Assembly: GCA_019359275.1 (NCBI GenBank)
Contig: JAHHHP010000025.1
Span: forward strand, 1 to 64,000
Source of the DNA: Myxacorys chilensis ATA2-1-KO14
GTDB lineage: Bacteria > Cyanobacteriota > Cyanobacteriia > Leptolyngbyales > Leptolyngbyaceae
DNA: 64,000 nt
Direction of reading: 5' to 3'
Shown piece after piece: positions 36,563 to 45,170 of the stretch. The stretch's first letter is position 1. Each line of letters begins with the position of its first letter. The position numbers and the translations under genes were made by a program. The notes beneath the pieces are model-generated. The model was not told the DNA's origin, ran no database searches, and saw only the letters and a list, made by a program, of their open reading frames with translations.

Positions 36563-38074
36563 ATGCATTTCCCTCGTTCTAGTGGTGTTCTGCTCCACCC
36601 CACCTCACTTCCCGGTCGATTTGGAGTCGGTGATTTAGGCTCTGAAGCCCATCGATTTATCGATTTTCTGGTGCAGAGTGGGCAGCAATGGTGGCAAGTG
36701 TTGCCGCTAGGCCCGACCGGATACGGAGATTCGCCCTACGCCTGTTACTCTTCATTGGCAGGACACCCGTTGCTCATTAACTTGGAGCGGCTCCAAGAAC
36801 GCGGACTGCTAGACGATGGAGATTTTGCAAATGTGCCAGAGTTCCACCCCGATCGCGCCGACTACGATCGCGCGTATGATTTCAAAATGCCGCTCCTCAG
36901 AAAAGCGTGCGAGGCGTTTAAGGCTCATGCTTCTGACTCAGAAAAGGAAGCATTCCAGCAGTTCTGTGAAAAGAAAGCGTTTTGGCTCGATGATTATGCC
37001 TTGTTTATGGCGATTAAAAGTGAGCAGAAAAGCGCCAGTTGGCACAAATGGGAACCAGAACTGGCAAAGCGTGATCCAGAAGCACTAGAGCAATGTCGCC
37101 ATCGCCTCAGTGACGAAATTTTTTACCAGAAATATCTTCAGTTCGAGTTTTTCTGGCAGTGGGCAGACATTAAGCGTCACACCAACGATCGCGGCATTTC
37201 AATCATTGGTGACATTCCGATCTATGTCGCTCACGACAGCGCTGATGTGTGGGCAAATCCTGAAAACTTTAAACTCGACCTAGAAACGGGCGAACCGGAA
37301 CTGATGGCAGGCGTCCCGCCAGATTATTTCAGCGAAACGGGACAACTGTGGGGCAATCCGGTGTACGACTGGGATTACCTCAAACAATCAAACTTCAAAT
37401 GGTGGATTCAGCGCTTTGAAGCCATGCTCGATTTGGTGAACTACATTCGCATTGACCATTTCCGGGGGTTTGAAGCATACTGGGCAGTGCCTCACGGGGA
37501 AGAAACGGCAATCAATGGCGAGTGGATCGAGGCTCCGGGCAAAGAGTTTTTTGAAGCCTTGAGACAGGATCTCGGAAACTTGCCAATTCTGGCCGAAGAC
37601 TTAGGCACAATCACACCAGAGGTTGAAGAACTGCGAGACATGTTTGGCTTTCCAGGCATGAAGATTTTGCACTTTGCCTTTGGTTCAGATCCAGCCAATC
37701 CCTATTTGCCGTTCAACTATCCAACCAATTGCATGGTTTACACGGGAACCCACGACAACAACACGACGATCGGTTGGTACGAATCGCTCTCTGAACACGA
37801 AAAAACCAATCTGATGGATTACGTAGGCTGCATTAGCTCAGACGGCATTCATTGGGACATGATTCGGCTGGCATTAAGCTCTGTGGCGGCGCTCTGCGTT
37901 TTGCCCATGCAAGATCTCATGGGCTTAGGCGCAGAGGCACGCATGAATGTTCCAAGCCAGGCGAAAGGCAATTGGGCATGGCGCTATCGACCGGAGATGC
38001 TGAACAATAACATCCGCGATCGCTTAAGCACGCTCACCCGCATCTTCGGACGCGCCCCCGAACACTGGAAGTAA
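36563..38074 (+). CDS. malQ: 4-alpha-glucanotransferase (amylomaltase)
   Basis: The 503-residue product is full length for a GH77 amylomaltase, which moves alpha-1,4-glucan segments during glycogen and maltose turnover. The family start SSGVLLHPTSLPGRFGVGDLG is at residues 6-26. GDIPIYVAHDSADVWANP, the nucleophile region YIRIDHFRGFEAYW (Asp near 297) and a late acid residue in LAEDLGTITPEV are all present, as is TGTHDNNT. The gene stands alone; queE converges on it with only one base between stops. Confidence 0.95.
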   Translation: MHFPRSSGVLLHPTSLPGRFGVGDLGSEAHRFIDFLVQSGQQWWQVLPLGPTGYGDSPYACYSSLAGHPLLINLERLQERGLLDDGDFANVPEFHPDRADYDRAYDFKMPLLRKACEAFKAHASDSEKEAFQQFCEKKAFWLDDYALFMAIKSEQKSASWHKWEPELAKRDPEALEQCRHRLSDEIFYQKYLQFEFFWQWADIKRHTNDRGISIIGDIPIYVAHDSADVWANPENFKLDLETGEPELMAGVPPDYFSETGQLWGNPVYDWDYLKQSNFKWWIQRFEAMLDLVNYIRIDHFRGFEAYWAVPHGEETAINGEWIEAPGKEFFEALRQDLGNLPILAEDLGTITPEVEELRDMFGFPGMKILHFAFGSDPANPYLPFNYPTNCMVYTGTHDNNTTIGWYESLSEHEKTNLMDYVGCISSDGIHWDMIRLALSSVAALCVLPMQDLMGLGAEARMNVPSQAKGNWAWRYRPEMLNNNIRDRLSTLTRIFGRAPEHWK

Positions 38075-38716
38075 TTAGCGGACGTTCAACAGTTTGTGGG
38101 TTTGCAGACTGATGCGCCATTCGGGATGCTGCAACACGTAGTCAAAAATTAGCGGCGTGGTTTGACTGCTCCACTCGGCTTGGAGATAGCGCAGTGCAGT
38201 CGAGGGAACCTGCCTCGACTGCTCCTCTGCCCACTCAAAATCGTCTGCCGTCGCAATCACAATCTTTAGTTCGTCCGCCTCAGCATAAGCGCTTTTATGA
38301 GGCGGCTTGAAGGGCTTGGGAGAAAGCGTCACCCAGTCAAAGGTTCCGCTGAAGGGATGTGCGCCAGAGGTTTCGACGTGAACGCGCAAACCTTGAGCGT
38401 GAAGGGATTCTGTCAGCGGGGCGAGGTTGTGCATGAGCGGCTCGCCTCCTGTAATCACCACGATCGCAGGGTTGACTGCTTTCGCAGCGGCGGTGAGATC
38501 TACGATCGCCATTGTTGGATGCCGTTTTGGATTCCAAGAGTGCTTGGTGTCGCAAAACCAACAGCCCACATCACAACCACCCAAGCGGATAAAGAAGGCA
38601 TTTGTGCCCGTCCAAGCCCCTTCTCCTTGCACAGAATGAAACGTTTCAACGATCGGAAGTTCTGGAGGGATGAGAGCAGGCACCTCTCGGATCGGGGATG
38701 GGTTAATCATCTTCAT
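38075..38716 (-). CDS. queE: 7-carboxy-7-deazaguanine synthase
   Basis: The 213-residue radical SAM enzyme carries the cluster motif CDVGCWFC near residues 49-56, preceded by FHSVQGEGAWTGTNAFFIRLGG. IVVITGGEPLMH and LSPKPFKPP follow. QueE contracts 6-carboxytetrahydropterin to 7-carboxy-7-deazaguanine in the preQ0/queuosine pathway. It overlaps queD, its upstream pathway partner, by 14 bp, so the two are co-transcribed and probably translationally coupled. An alternative start two codons later is possible. Confidence 0.93.
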   Translation of the reverse strand: MKMINPSPIREVPALIPPELPIVETFHSVQGEGAWTGTNAFFIRLGGCDVGCWFCDTKHSWNPKRHPTMAIVDLTAAAKAVNPAIVVITGGEPLMHNLAPLTESLHAQGLRVHVETSGAHPFSGTFDWVTLSPKPFKPPHKSAYAEADELKIVIATADDFEWAEEQSRQVPSTALRYLQAEWSSQTTPLIFDYVLQHPEWRISLQTHKLLNVR

Positions 38717-39092
38717 ACTCCGCCCAAGAATTAGGATTCTCCGACACAGACACCTTTAGCTTCACGCCATCCGGCAGCATCTTCTTCGTCTTGTCGTGAA
38801 TGTATTGAGCGATCATCTCTGCGGTCGTTTCATACCCTTCTGGCAATACTTCATTCAACACACAATGATCTAAACCGCCCTTAAATACATCTTTTTTCGC
38901 CCATTTCAACGTTCTGAAATCTGCCACCATAACAGGATGCGGGCAGAATTCGGAGGTGTGAAGTTGAGCAGCGATCGCAGAAATTCGCACGGTGTAGGTA
39001 TGCCCGTGCATCCGTCCACAAGGGCCGTCATAATCGCGAATCTGATGAGCCGCATTAAACGTAAATTCGGTTGTCACAGTCCATTTCGGCAT
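38703..39092 (-). CDS. queD: 6-carboxytetrahydropterin synthase
   Basis: From the ATG at 39092 the product is 129 residues (MPKWTVTTEFTFNAAHQ...); the longer frame to 39155 adds unlike sequence. The zinc ligands are visible as AAH near residue 15 and MHGHTY near 29, with the catalytic cysteine in PCGRMHG. The charged dyad follows in DHCVLNEVLPEGYETTAE. QueD makes 6-carboxytetrahydropterin from dihydroneopterin triphosphate, the substrate of QueE encoded immediately downstream. Confidence 0.93.
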   Translation of the reverse strand: MPKWTVTTEFTFNAAHQIRDYDGPCGRMHGHTYTVRISAIAAQLHTSEFCPHPVMVADFRTLKWAKKDVFKGGLDHCVLNEVLPEGYETTAEMIAQYIHDKTKKMLPDGVKLKVSVSENPNSWAEYEDD

Positions 39093-39195
39093 AAGACAAA
39101 TTTCAGTAACAAATTGAAGGGCAGGCTCCGTGCTATGTTGAATGCCAATTATCACAGAATGCGGAGTTCCATTCTAAAAGGTAAAAGGCAAAGAT

Positions 39196-40512
39196 ATGGA
39201 AACAAATACAGATGCAGACTCGCTCAAGCGAGTTTTTGGACTGCGGACGCTGGTGATCTACGGAGTAGGCGACATTCTGGGGGCTGGAATTTATGCTGTC
39301 ATTGGGAAAATTGCGGGGCTTTCCGGGGCTTTAGTTTGGGCTTCGTTTTTGACTGCAATGGTCGTGGCCGCGTTCACGGCGTTAAGCTATGCCGAGCTTG
39401 GCAGCCGCTTTCCTGAGAGTGGAGGAGTTGCAACTTTCGTGCATCGAGCCTTTCGCACCAATTGGCTCTCGCTCCTCGTCGGTTGGCTGATGTTTTGCAC
39501 CTGTCTCGTTTCGATGGCGACGCTTTCTAGGGCGTTTGCAGGCTATTTGAATGCCTTTATTCCCGCGCTTCCAGTCTGGTTGATTGTAATTACGCTGTTT
39601 GCTGCATTGGCGTTTGTCAACTTTAGAGGAATGGAGGAGTCTTCAGCGCTCAATATTGTTTGCACAACGGTTGAAGTTTCCGGTTTGCTCATTGTGATTT
39701 TGGTTTCGGCTTTGTTTTTAATCGACGGAGGTGGAACGGCAGCAGCGTCTAGCTTAGCGACTTCTCCACCCGTAGGTTGGACATCGGTGGCTCAAGGAGC
39801 GGCGCTTGCCTTTTACGCCTTCATCGGATTTGAGGACATTGTCAATGTTGCAGAAGAAGTGAAAAACCCTGAACGCAATGTTCCGAGAGCGATCGTGATG
39901 TCGTTGGGCATTGCTGGGGTCATGTATGTCTTGGTTTCTTGGCTGGCAACTCAGGTGCTTACTCCCGCAGAATTGGGAGCTTCAGCCGCTCCGCTGTTGG
40001 ATGTTGTGCGGCGATCGCAGCCCAATTTTCCTCAGGTTATTTTTACGTTAATTGCCTTATTTGCCGTGATGAATACGGCATTGCTAAACTTTGTTACCGC
40101 ATCGCGATTGATGTATGGCATGTCTCGCGATGGGTTAATTCCAGCTTGGCTAGGCAAGTTGCATCCGCGTCGAGCCACTCCGTATCGGACGCTGCTGGTG
40201 ATTCTGCCAATCGTGATTGTTCTGGCGCTATCTGGAACGCTGCAATTCTTAGCTGGAACCACCGCAACGCTGATTTTGTTGATGTTTTGTTTAGTCAATC
40301 TCTCACTGTTAATTCTGAAACGACGAGAACCGCGAAATAGCGGGTTTCATGTTCCTATCGTGATTCCTGCGATCGCGCTGTTGTGTAATCTGATTCTGAT
40401 TGCGTTTGCGTCTCAAGCCAGTTACGTCTTGGCAGCCGCATTTATTGGAATTGGATTGGTTCTGATTCTGATTCAGAGAGGGTTGACTAGGGGACGGATG
40501 CCCAGTGCTTAG
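39196..40512 (+). CDS. APC-family amino acid permease
   Basis: The 438-residue protein has twelve hydrophobic segments and the APC signature start: VYGVGDILGAGIYAVIGKIAGLSG, from about residue 18, is the unwound first helix with GAGIY. FYAFIGFEDIVNVAEEVKNPERNVPRAI near 200 is the conserved helix 6 to loop region. It should import amino acids or amines by proton symport or exchange; the substrate is not predictable. It is divergent from queD and converges with a DUF427 gene. Confidence 0.9.
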   Translation: METNTDADSLKRVFGLRTLVIYGVGDILGAGIYAVIGKIAGLSGALVWASFLTAMVVAAFTALSYAELGSRFPESGGVATFVHRAFRTNWLSLLVGWLMFCTCLVSMATLSRAFAGYLNAFIPALPVWLIVITLFAALAFVNFRGMEESSALNIVCTTVEVSGLLIVILVSALFLIDGGGTAAASSLATSPPVGWTSVAQGAALAFYAFIGFEDIVNVAEEVKNPERNVPRAIVMSLGIAGVMYVLVSWLATQVLTPAELGASAAPLLDVVRRSQPNFPQVIFTLIALFAVMNTALLNFVTASRLMYGMSRDGLIPAWLGKLHPRRATPYRTLLVILPIVIVLALSGTLQFLAGTTATLILLMFCLVNLSLLILKRREPRNSGFHVPIVIPAIALLCNLILIAFASQASYVLAAAFIGIGLVLILIQRGLTRGRMPSA

Positions 40513-40517
40513 AGCCA

Positions 40518-41015
40518 CTACCATCCCCAAGAGCCGGGTTCACCTTTAAAGGGGCCGACCACATCACTTGTGACCCAGCCACCGTAAAAGTTTCCCGGCT
40601 GCGGCGTGACTTTCTCCTCGTTGACATAACAGATATCCATCGCCGCCGCGTAGAACGCTACGTAGTTTTTAATCGCCACAAAGTTTGGAGTCGGATCAGA
40701 ATAGTACCAAGCCACATCGATCGCTTCTTTGTCGCCGACTTTGACCGTGTAATAGCTTCCGTTTCCCTTCCATTCGCAGAAGGTCTGGCGAGAGGATGGG
40801 ATCAAGTATTCCTGTTTAATGTCCTCCAGCGGCAGGTAGTAGGTCGGCGGATGGCTGGTTTCTAGTACGCGAAAGGCTTTTTGGGTATCTGCGATCGTCA
40901 CCCCATTAAACACAATCTGAATGCGTTTATCGGTCGATTCCAACCGAGGCGGACGGGGGTAATCCCAAACGGATTCTTGACCTGATTCTGGAGCAATAGG
41001 TTTTGGTCGAAACAT
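40518..41015 (-). CDS. DUF427 domain protein
   Basis: The 165-residue product contains RIQIVFNGVTIADTQKAFRVLETSHPPTYYLP near residues 31-62, CEWKGNGSYYTVKVG near 80 and a C-terminal YGGWVTSDVVGPFKGEPGSWGW. This is the beta-tent fold of DUF427, found widely in cyanobacteria and actinobacteria, with no established reaction. It stands alone and converges on the permease gene, five bases between stops. Confidence 0.88.
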   Translation of the reverse strand: MFRPKPIAPESGQESVWDYPRPPRLESTDKRIQIVFNGVTIADTQKAFRVLETSHPPTYYLPLEDIKQEYLIPSSRQTFCEWKGNGSYYTVKVGDKEAIDVAWYYSDPTPNFVAIKNYVAFYAAAMDICYVNEEKVTPQPGNFYGGWVTSDVVGPFKGEPGSWGW

Positions 41016-41189
41016 TGCATGTCACTAAAGGGCTTCAGTCTCTAGTGTAGAAAATTTAAGCGAACGATTCGATTTGAGGGGTGAAATTCTCATTGATAGT
41101 GAGAGTCAATCCGTTGTTAAGAATAGATTTGTTTATAGCGATTAGCATTGCCAAGTTCTAAAGGGGTTCGCTGCCCGAAGTCCTTCGCG

Positions 41190-41440
41190 ATCGCTCGTTA
41201 CTCGGTAATGCCGTAGCGTAAGTTGGTATAGCTCAAGCATTCCTTAGTAATGCCGTAACGCAAGTCGGTATTGCCCAAGCATTCCTTAGTAATGCCGTAA
41301 CACAAGTCGATGTAGACATAGCGTAAGTCGATGTAGACATAGTGTAAAGTCGGTATTGCCCAAGCGTTCCTTAGTAATGCTGTAGCGCAAGTCGATGTAG
41401 ACGTAGTGTAAGTCGATGTAACCGAAGCATTCCTTAATTA
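41190..41440. repeat. degenerate tandem repeat array
   Basis: A unit of about 42 bases, TAATGCCGTAACGCAAGTCG then GTATTGCCCAAGCATTCCTTAG, occurs in two near-perfect copies (about 41249 and 41291). They are flanked by variants and by short TAAGTCGATGTAGACATAG units (four or more). The mixture of long and short units suggests recurrent slippage or unequal exchange. No reading frame spans it. Confidence 0.75.
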
Positions 41441-41720
41441 AGCAATTGGAACGGTAGAAAAATGCTCTTGGTGGATGCGATTGGCTTTGCCAAGCTCCAA
41501 ACGATTGCGCACTGAATACTTAGTTTTACAGGACAGGCTTTTACCAATCTTTTATCAATTAAGAAGTCAACATCTGAGTATGAAGGGACTCAACATCAAC
41601 TTTGGTTCAGGGATTGATAGTAAAGTTTTACCGAGGGGATAAGAGTGCTCTTTAAATCTTTAGAGTTATTGTATGAGCAGTTCATTGTATAATATGCTAC
41701 ATGATGATGCTGTACAAATC

Positions 41721-41874
41721 CCTGTCTGTCTAATCCTAATATTTGGGAAAGATAGACAGATACTCAATATAGGTAATGTTCTAACTTGGGGTGTTAGACA
41801 GATATCTGTCTAGCTATGATTCCAATTCAGAGGAGATAGACAAATGAGGCGGACTAGCTCCGTCCAAATGCAAG
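41721..41874 (+). promoter_or_regulatory. conserved leader, copy 2
   Basis: This is the direct homologue of the minus-strand leader at 36238-36390, here oriented toward the gene at 41906. Additional GACAGATATCTGTC and CCGTCCAAATG-CAAGTTGGACGG palindromes in this copy can form stems. The ATG of the gene begins 32 bases after its end, preceded by GTTTTAGC, where copy 1 has GTTTTAG before its ATG. Confidence 0.75.
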
Positions 41875-41905
41875 TTGGACGGCATATTTTCCTTAGGGTT
41901 TTAGC

Positions 41906-42541
41906 ATGAGTGGTTATCTCATTTATCATCCGGCTCGTGCTGTATCAGAGTTTGATACTGCTGCTGTCTACCATGACCATATTGGTGGCAATCAAGATCC
42001 GTACGTTTGGAACAAACAATTTCTGCATACGTATTGTCACATTACGCAAATGAAGCCTAATGTTGGCCATATAAACTTTTGGGTAAGTGGCGATTCCTTC
42101 CCAGATTTCTCTCATCTCTATTGTGATCTTGTATTTGTTGTTGCAGAGAAATTGTATTGGGAAAGCGCCAATACTATTGATTGCAATGAAACTATTGTTG
42201 ATACTGCTGAGGCATACAATGATCATTACCGTTGGTCGCACCAGCATTATTTCAAACGCCTCCGTAGATATACTCTCAAAGCAGATCCAAAGCGCAGTTT
42301 TCAGCCGCAAGATCGTGAGATGAAGTTAATTGATATTCTTCCCTTTTTGCTCGAGCAGGGAATGACTAGTGATGATGTGCATCAAGGTCTGCGTTCAGGT
42401 TTCGCCTCCAAGCCATTACAATTGAAGCCTCTTCTTTCATCCAATCTTTACAATTGGTTTGAACAGCATGCTCCAATCAAGCTAGATGGAGTGCAATTAC
42501 AAAGTCTTCGGAAAAACAATCCGCATCTTGCCAGTTTGTGA
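41906..42541 (+). CDS. hypothetical protein, unknown family
   Basis: The 211-residue protein has no signal peptide or membrane helix. It is rich in aromatic residues and histidine (YLIYHPARAV, VYHDHIGG, YCHITQMKPNVGHINFWVSG, YNDHYRWSHQHYFKRLRRY). The second half is helical (LIDILPFLLEQGMTSDDVHQGLRSG). The many His and Trp residues hint at an enzyme, but I recognise no family. The gene carries the same approximately 150-bp leader as the ATP-grasp gene at 35392-36222, so the two are probably regulated or mobilised alike. Codon use looks less HIP1-rich than its neighbours. Confidence 0.7.
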   Translation: MSGYLIYHPARAVSEFDTAAVYHDHIGGNQDPYVWNKQFLHTYCHITQMKPNVGHINFWVSGDSFPDFSHLYCDLVFVVAEKLYWESANTIDCNETIVDTAEAYNDHYRWSHQHYFKRLRRYTLKADPKRSFQPQDREMKLIDILPFLLEQGMTSDDVHQGLRSGFASKPLQLKPLLSSNLYNWFEQHAPIKLDGVQLQSLRKNNPHLASL

Positions 42542-42599
42542 GTTCTACTTCGTTGCTTCGCTAATTAACACTTGATTGGCTTGAATTTCGACTGCTAAA

Positions 42600-42833
42600 G
42601 CGATCGCATGGAAATGTCTCAAATCCACTTATCGCCCTATTCCCATTCAACGCGTTTCTCCATTTGGAGAAGAGAAACGTCTTCAATCGCTACAGACTGT
42701 TGGCTTCACTCAAGACCAACTGCGTTTTGTACTTGATCCACTAGCAGAATATCTTGGAACTTCTAGAGATTGTAGATACAACCAATGCTTGAAGAGTAAA
42801 GTGCGATCGCTAGATTCACAGTTTGAAATCTGA
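42600..42833 (+). pseudogene. ORF remnant without start codon
   Basis: A 77-codon open frame reads AIAWKCLKSTYRPIPIQRV, then EEKRLQSLQTVGFTQDQLRF, then DPLAEYLGTSRDCRYNQCL and ends at TGA. The composition is protein-like, but TGA codons lie just upstream and no ATG or GTG starts it. It probably is the 3' piece of a lost gene. Family not recognised. Confidence 0.35.
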
Positions 42834-42962
42834 TTTCGCGATCGCATTCTATGCCTCAATGTCTTGAGAGAGGAAAATTAATTCAGTGCAAATCGTTCAT
42901 TCCCGATTCAGAGATGGTGAGGCAAAACAGGAACGTCGTTGCTGCAATGGAGAAGATACAGA

Positions 42963-43769
42963 ATGCCCAGAACCCAAATTGGCAATATTGGCATGTATTA
43001 CGAGGTTCACGGCAGCGGTGAACCTGTAGTTTTAATTCACGGTTTGAGCATGGATAGCAGCACATGGTTCAACCAAGTTTCTGCTCTCTCGCAGAAATAT
43101 CAAGTCATCGTGTTCGATAATCGCGGTGTTGGGCAAACTGATGCTCCTCATGAGACTTACTCAACCGAGATGATGGCGAATGACGTTGCCGCTTTGTTGA
43201 AGTTTTTGAATGTAGATAACGCTCATATTTTGGGCTTCTCAATGGGTGGCATGATTGCCCAGACCCTAACGCTGAAATATCCTGAGTTAGTGAAAAGCCT
43301 GCTACTAACCGCAACAGCCGCCCAATTTCCTGCAAGAGCAAAACATTTAGTTCAAATCTGGCTGAGAATGCTCAACGAAAATGTGTCTCTAGAAACCTCT
43401 GTCAGAGACAGCTTTTTGTGGGTTTACACCAATGAGTTTTTTGAACATGACGAAACGGTAACAGCTTCAGTCAATCTTGCGCTCAATCATCCTCATCCAC
43501 TGTCCCCTCAAGGTTTTGCTGGACAAGTTGCTGCGCTAATGCAACATGACACGCGATCGGGTATCAATCAAATCTCAGTTCCGACTCTGGTGTTGATTGG
43601 TAGAGATGAGATCTTCATTCCTTTAGAGTTTTCAGAAGAACTTGCTGCCAAGATTCCAAAAGCAGAGTTAGTAATATTAGAGCGTGGCGGACATAATTGT
43701 TGGATGGAATTTCCTGAGCAGTTCAATCAAGCTGTGATGCAGTTTTTAGAAGGGGTAACATCGATGTGA
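42963..43769 (+). CDS. alpha/beta hydrolase
   Basis: From the ATG at 42963 the product is 268 residues (MPRTQIGNIGMYYEVHGSGEPVV...); the ATG at 42939 adds eight unlike residues. The oxyanion-hole loop VVLIHGLSMDSSTW, the nucleophile elbow GFSMGGM (Ser near 94), an aspartate in VLIGRDEIFIP and the histidine in ERGGHNCWMEFP form a complete catalytic triad. It resembles small esterases and 3-oxoadipate enol-lactonase-like proteins. The substrate is unknown. It stands alone. Confidence 0.88.
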   Translation: MPRTQIGNIGMYYEVHGSGEPVVLIHGLSMDSSTWFNQVSALSQKYQVIVFDNRGVGQTDAPHETYSTEMMANDVAALLKFLNVDNAHILGFSMGGMIAQTLTLKYPELVKSLLLTATAAQFPARAKHLVQIWLRMLNENVSLETSVRDSFLWVYTNEFFEHDETVTASVNLALNHPHPLSPQGFAGQVAALMQHDTRSGINQISVPTLVLIGRDEIFIPLEFSEELAAKIPKAELVILERGGHNCWMEFPEQFNQAVMQFLEGVTSM

Positions 43770-43997
43770 GGAGCGACAAAGATACAGTCGTTCTAGCAGT
43801 AGAACAACCGCGCTGCACCAGAACATAGCCCGGCGAGTGCGATCGTGATGCCGCTCGTTTCCTGTTGGGACACAACCGACAACCTATTTGCTCGGATTCA
43901 AAGCTATGGTGGCGTGAGGTTATTGGTGGAAGACAGATTGAGGCTGGAAGCATCAGCAGCACTTTACAATAGATAGAGAATTGTTGGGAAAGGGCTG

Positions 43998-44153
43998 ATG
44001 ACATTGCAAGAATTACAAAACCAGGCATTACAGTTGTCTATTAGCGATCGCTGGCGTTTGGTGCAGTCATTATTGAGTTCAATTCAACAAGAAACGCGAT
44101 TGTCTAATCCTCCAATCCCAAACGTGAATTCTTTTGCTGGTCTTGATCCCTAA
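43998..44153 (+). CDS. short antitoxin-like protein, possibly truncated
   Basis: A 51-residue ORF reads MTLQELQNQALQLSISDRWR, then LVQSLLSSIQQETRL, then ending SFAGLDP. This helical start (xLQExQxxALxLxxxDRWRLVQxLLxSIQQE) is common in cyanobacterial antitoxin-like proteins, which normally run to about 75-90 residues. This copy stops early at TAA (44151-44153), and no toxin gene follows, so it may be a remnant of a toxin-antitoxin pair. Confidence 0.5.
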   Translation: MTLQELQNQALQLSISDRWRLVQSLLSSIQQETRLSNPPIPNVNSFAGLDP

Positions 44154-44274
44154 TCTCTCATGCAAAAGAAGTTTTGAACGTTATAAAAGAAGCCGCAGCA
44201 AAGAGCTAATTCTATCGCCCTGTTGAACTAAGTGATTGAAGCAACGAAAACGCGCTGCAAGCTCCGCAGGATTT

Positions 44275-45153
44275 CTAGACACGATTAGCGATCGCAAATC
44301 GTTCTATTCCCGCCAAATCTTGATGAACACCAATCCGTTTATAACTGCCTTCCGCCTTCAGTAACTCGATCACCGCATCGGCTTGTCCTGACATCAGTTC
44401 AGTCATCCAGATGCCGTTGGGCTTGAGAAAATCGGGCGCGATCGCCACAAGTTGCCGAATGCAGTCCAAGCCATCGACCCCGCCATCAAGCGCGGCGTGA
44501 GGTTCATGCAGTCGAACTTCGGGCTGTAGCTCTAAGATCATCTCGCTGGGAATGTAGGGCGGGTTAGACACAACAGCACTGAGTTGCCCTTTGAGATGGT
44601 CTAACGGCTCAAACCAAGAACCTTGATAAAACTGGATTCGCTCAATCACCCCAACATTGGCCGCATTAGTTTTTGCGATCGCCAACGCATCCGAACTTTG
44701 ATCAACCGCATGAATCGTGGCATTAGGAAAAGCAAGCGCCAGTCCAATGGCGATCGCGCCGCTTCCGGTTCCTAAATCAACCCAATGTCCCTTTTGGTGA
44801 TCTTGTTTCGCACGTGCGATCGCCAAATCAATCAATAATTCTGTTTCTGGACGGGGAATCAAAACCGCAGGCGAAACCTGCAAAGAAATATCGCGCCACG
44901 GCGTAACCCCCGCAAGGTATTGCACCGGAATCTGATCGCGAATCCGCTTTTGCCAAAGCTGCTCCAATTCATCCAACGACACAGAGAGCGTCACCTCGTC
45001 TTGCGTCTTAAACGATTCCAACCGAAGGGAAAGCCGATCAACTCCTGCAAATTCCTGCAACAGCCAATCGACTTCATCGGGGGAAATCGAGGCAGCACGA
45101 GCCGAAGCTTTTGCCTGCTGTCGCCACTGCCAAAGATCCGCACCTAAAACCAT
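44275..45153 (-). CDS. prmC: peptide chain release factor N5-glutamine methyltransferase
   Basis: The product has 292 residues. The PrmC N-terminal helical domain is followed by the SAM motif WVDLGTGSGAIAIGLALAFP near 122-141 and the catalytic NPPYIPSEM near 192. The C-terminal end is ERFAIANRV. It methylates the GGQ glutamine of RF1 and RF2. It lies 17 bp after a Tic22 family gene on the same strand. Confidence 0.92.
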   Translation of the reverse strand: MVLGADLWQWRQQAKASARAASISPDEVDWLLQEFAGVDRLSLRLESFKTQDEVTLSVSLDELEQLWQKRIRDQIPVQYLAGVTPWRDISLQVSPAVLIPRPETELLIDLAIARAKQDHQKGHWVDLGTGSGAIAIGLALAFPNATIHAVDQSSDALAIAKTNAANVGVIERIQFYQGSWFEPLDHLKGQLSAVVSNPPYIPSEMILELQPEVRLHEPHAALDGGVDGLDCIRQLVAIAPDFLKPNGIWMTELMSGQADAVIELLKAEGSYKRIGVHQDLAGIERFAIANRV

Positions 45154-45170
45154 AAAACCTTCGTCACTCG

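Larger units (their letters stand above)
41016..41905. other. 890-bp non-coding region with tandem repeats and conserved leader
   Basis: No gene is seen. It holds, in order, an AT-rich part, the degenerate tandem repeat (41190-41440), more AT-rich sequence, and the conserved leader copy 2 (41721-41874) before the next gene. Confidence 0.6.

Noticed and set aside
41190..41440. CRISPR array
   Set aside because: Units are contiguous tandem copies with no unique spacers.
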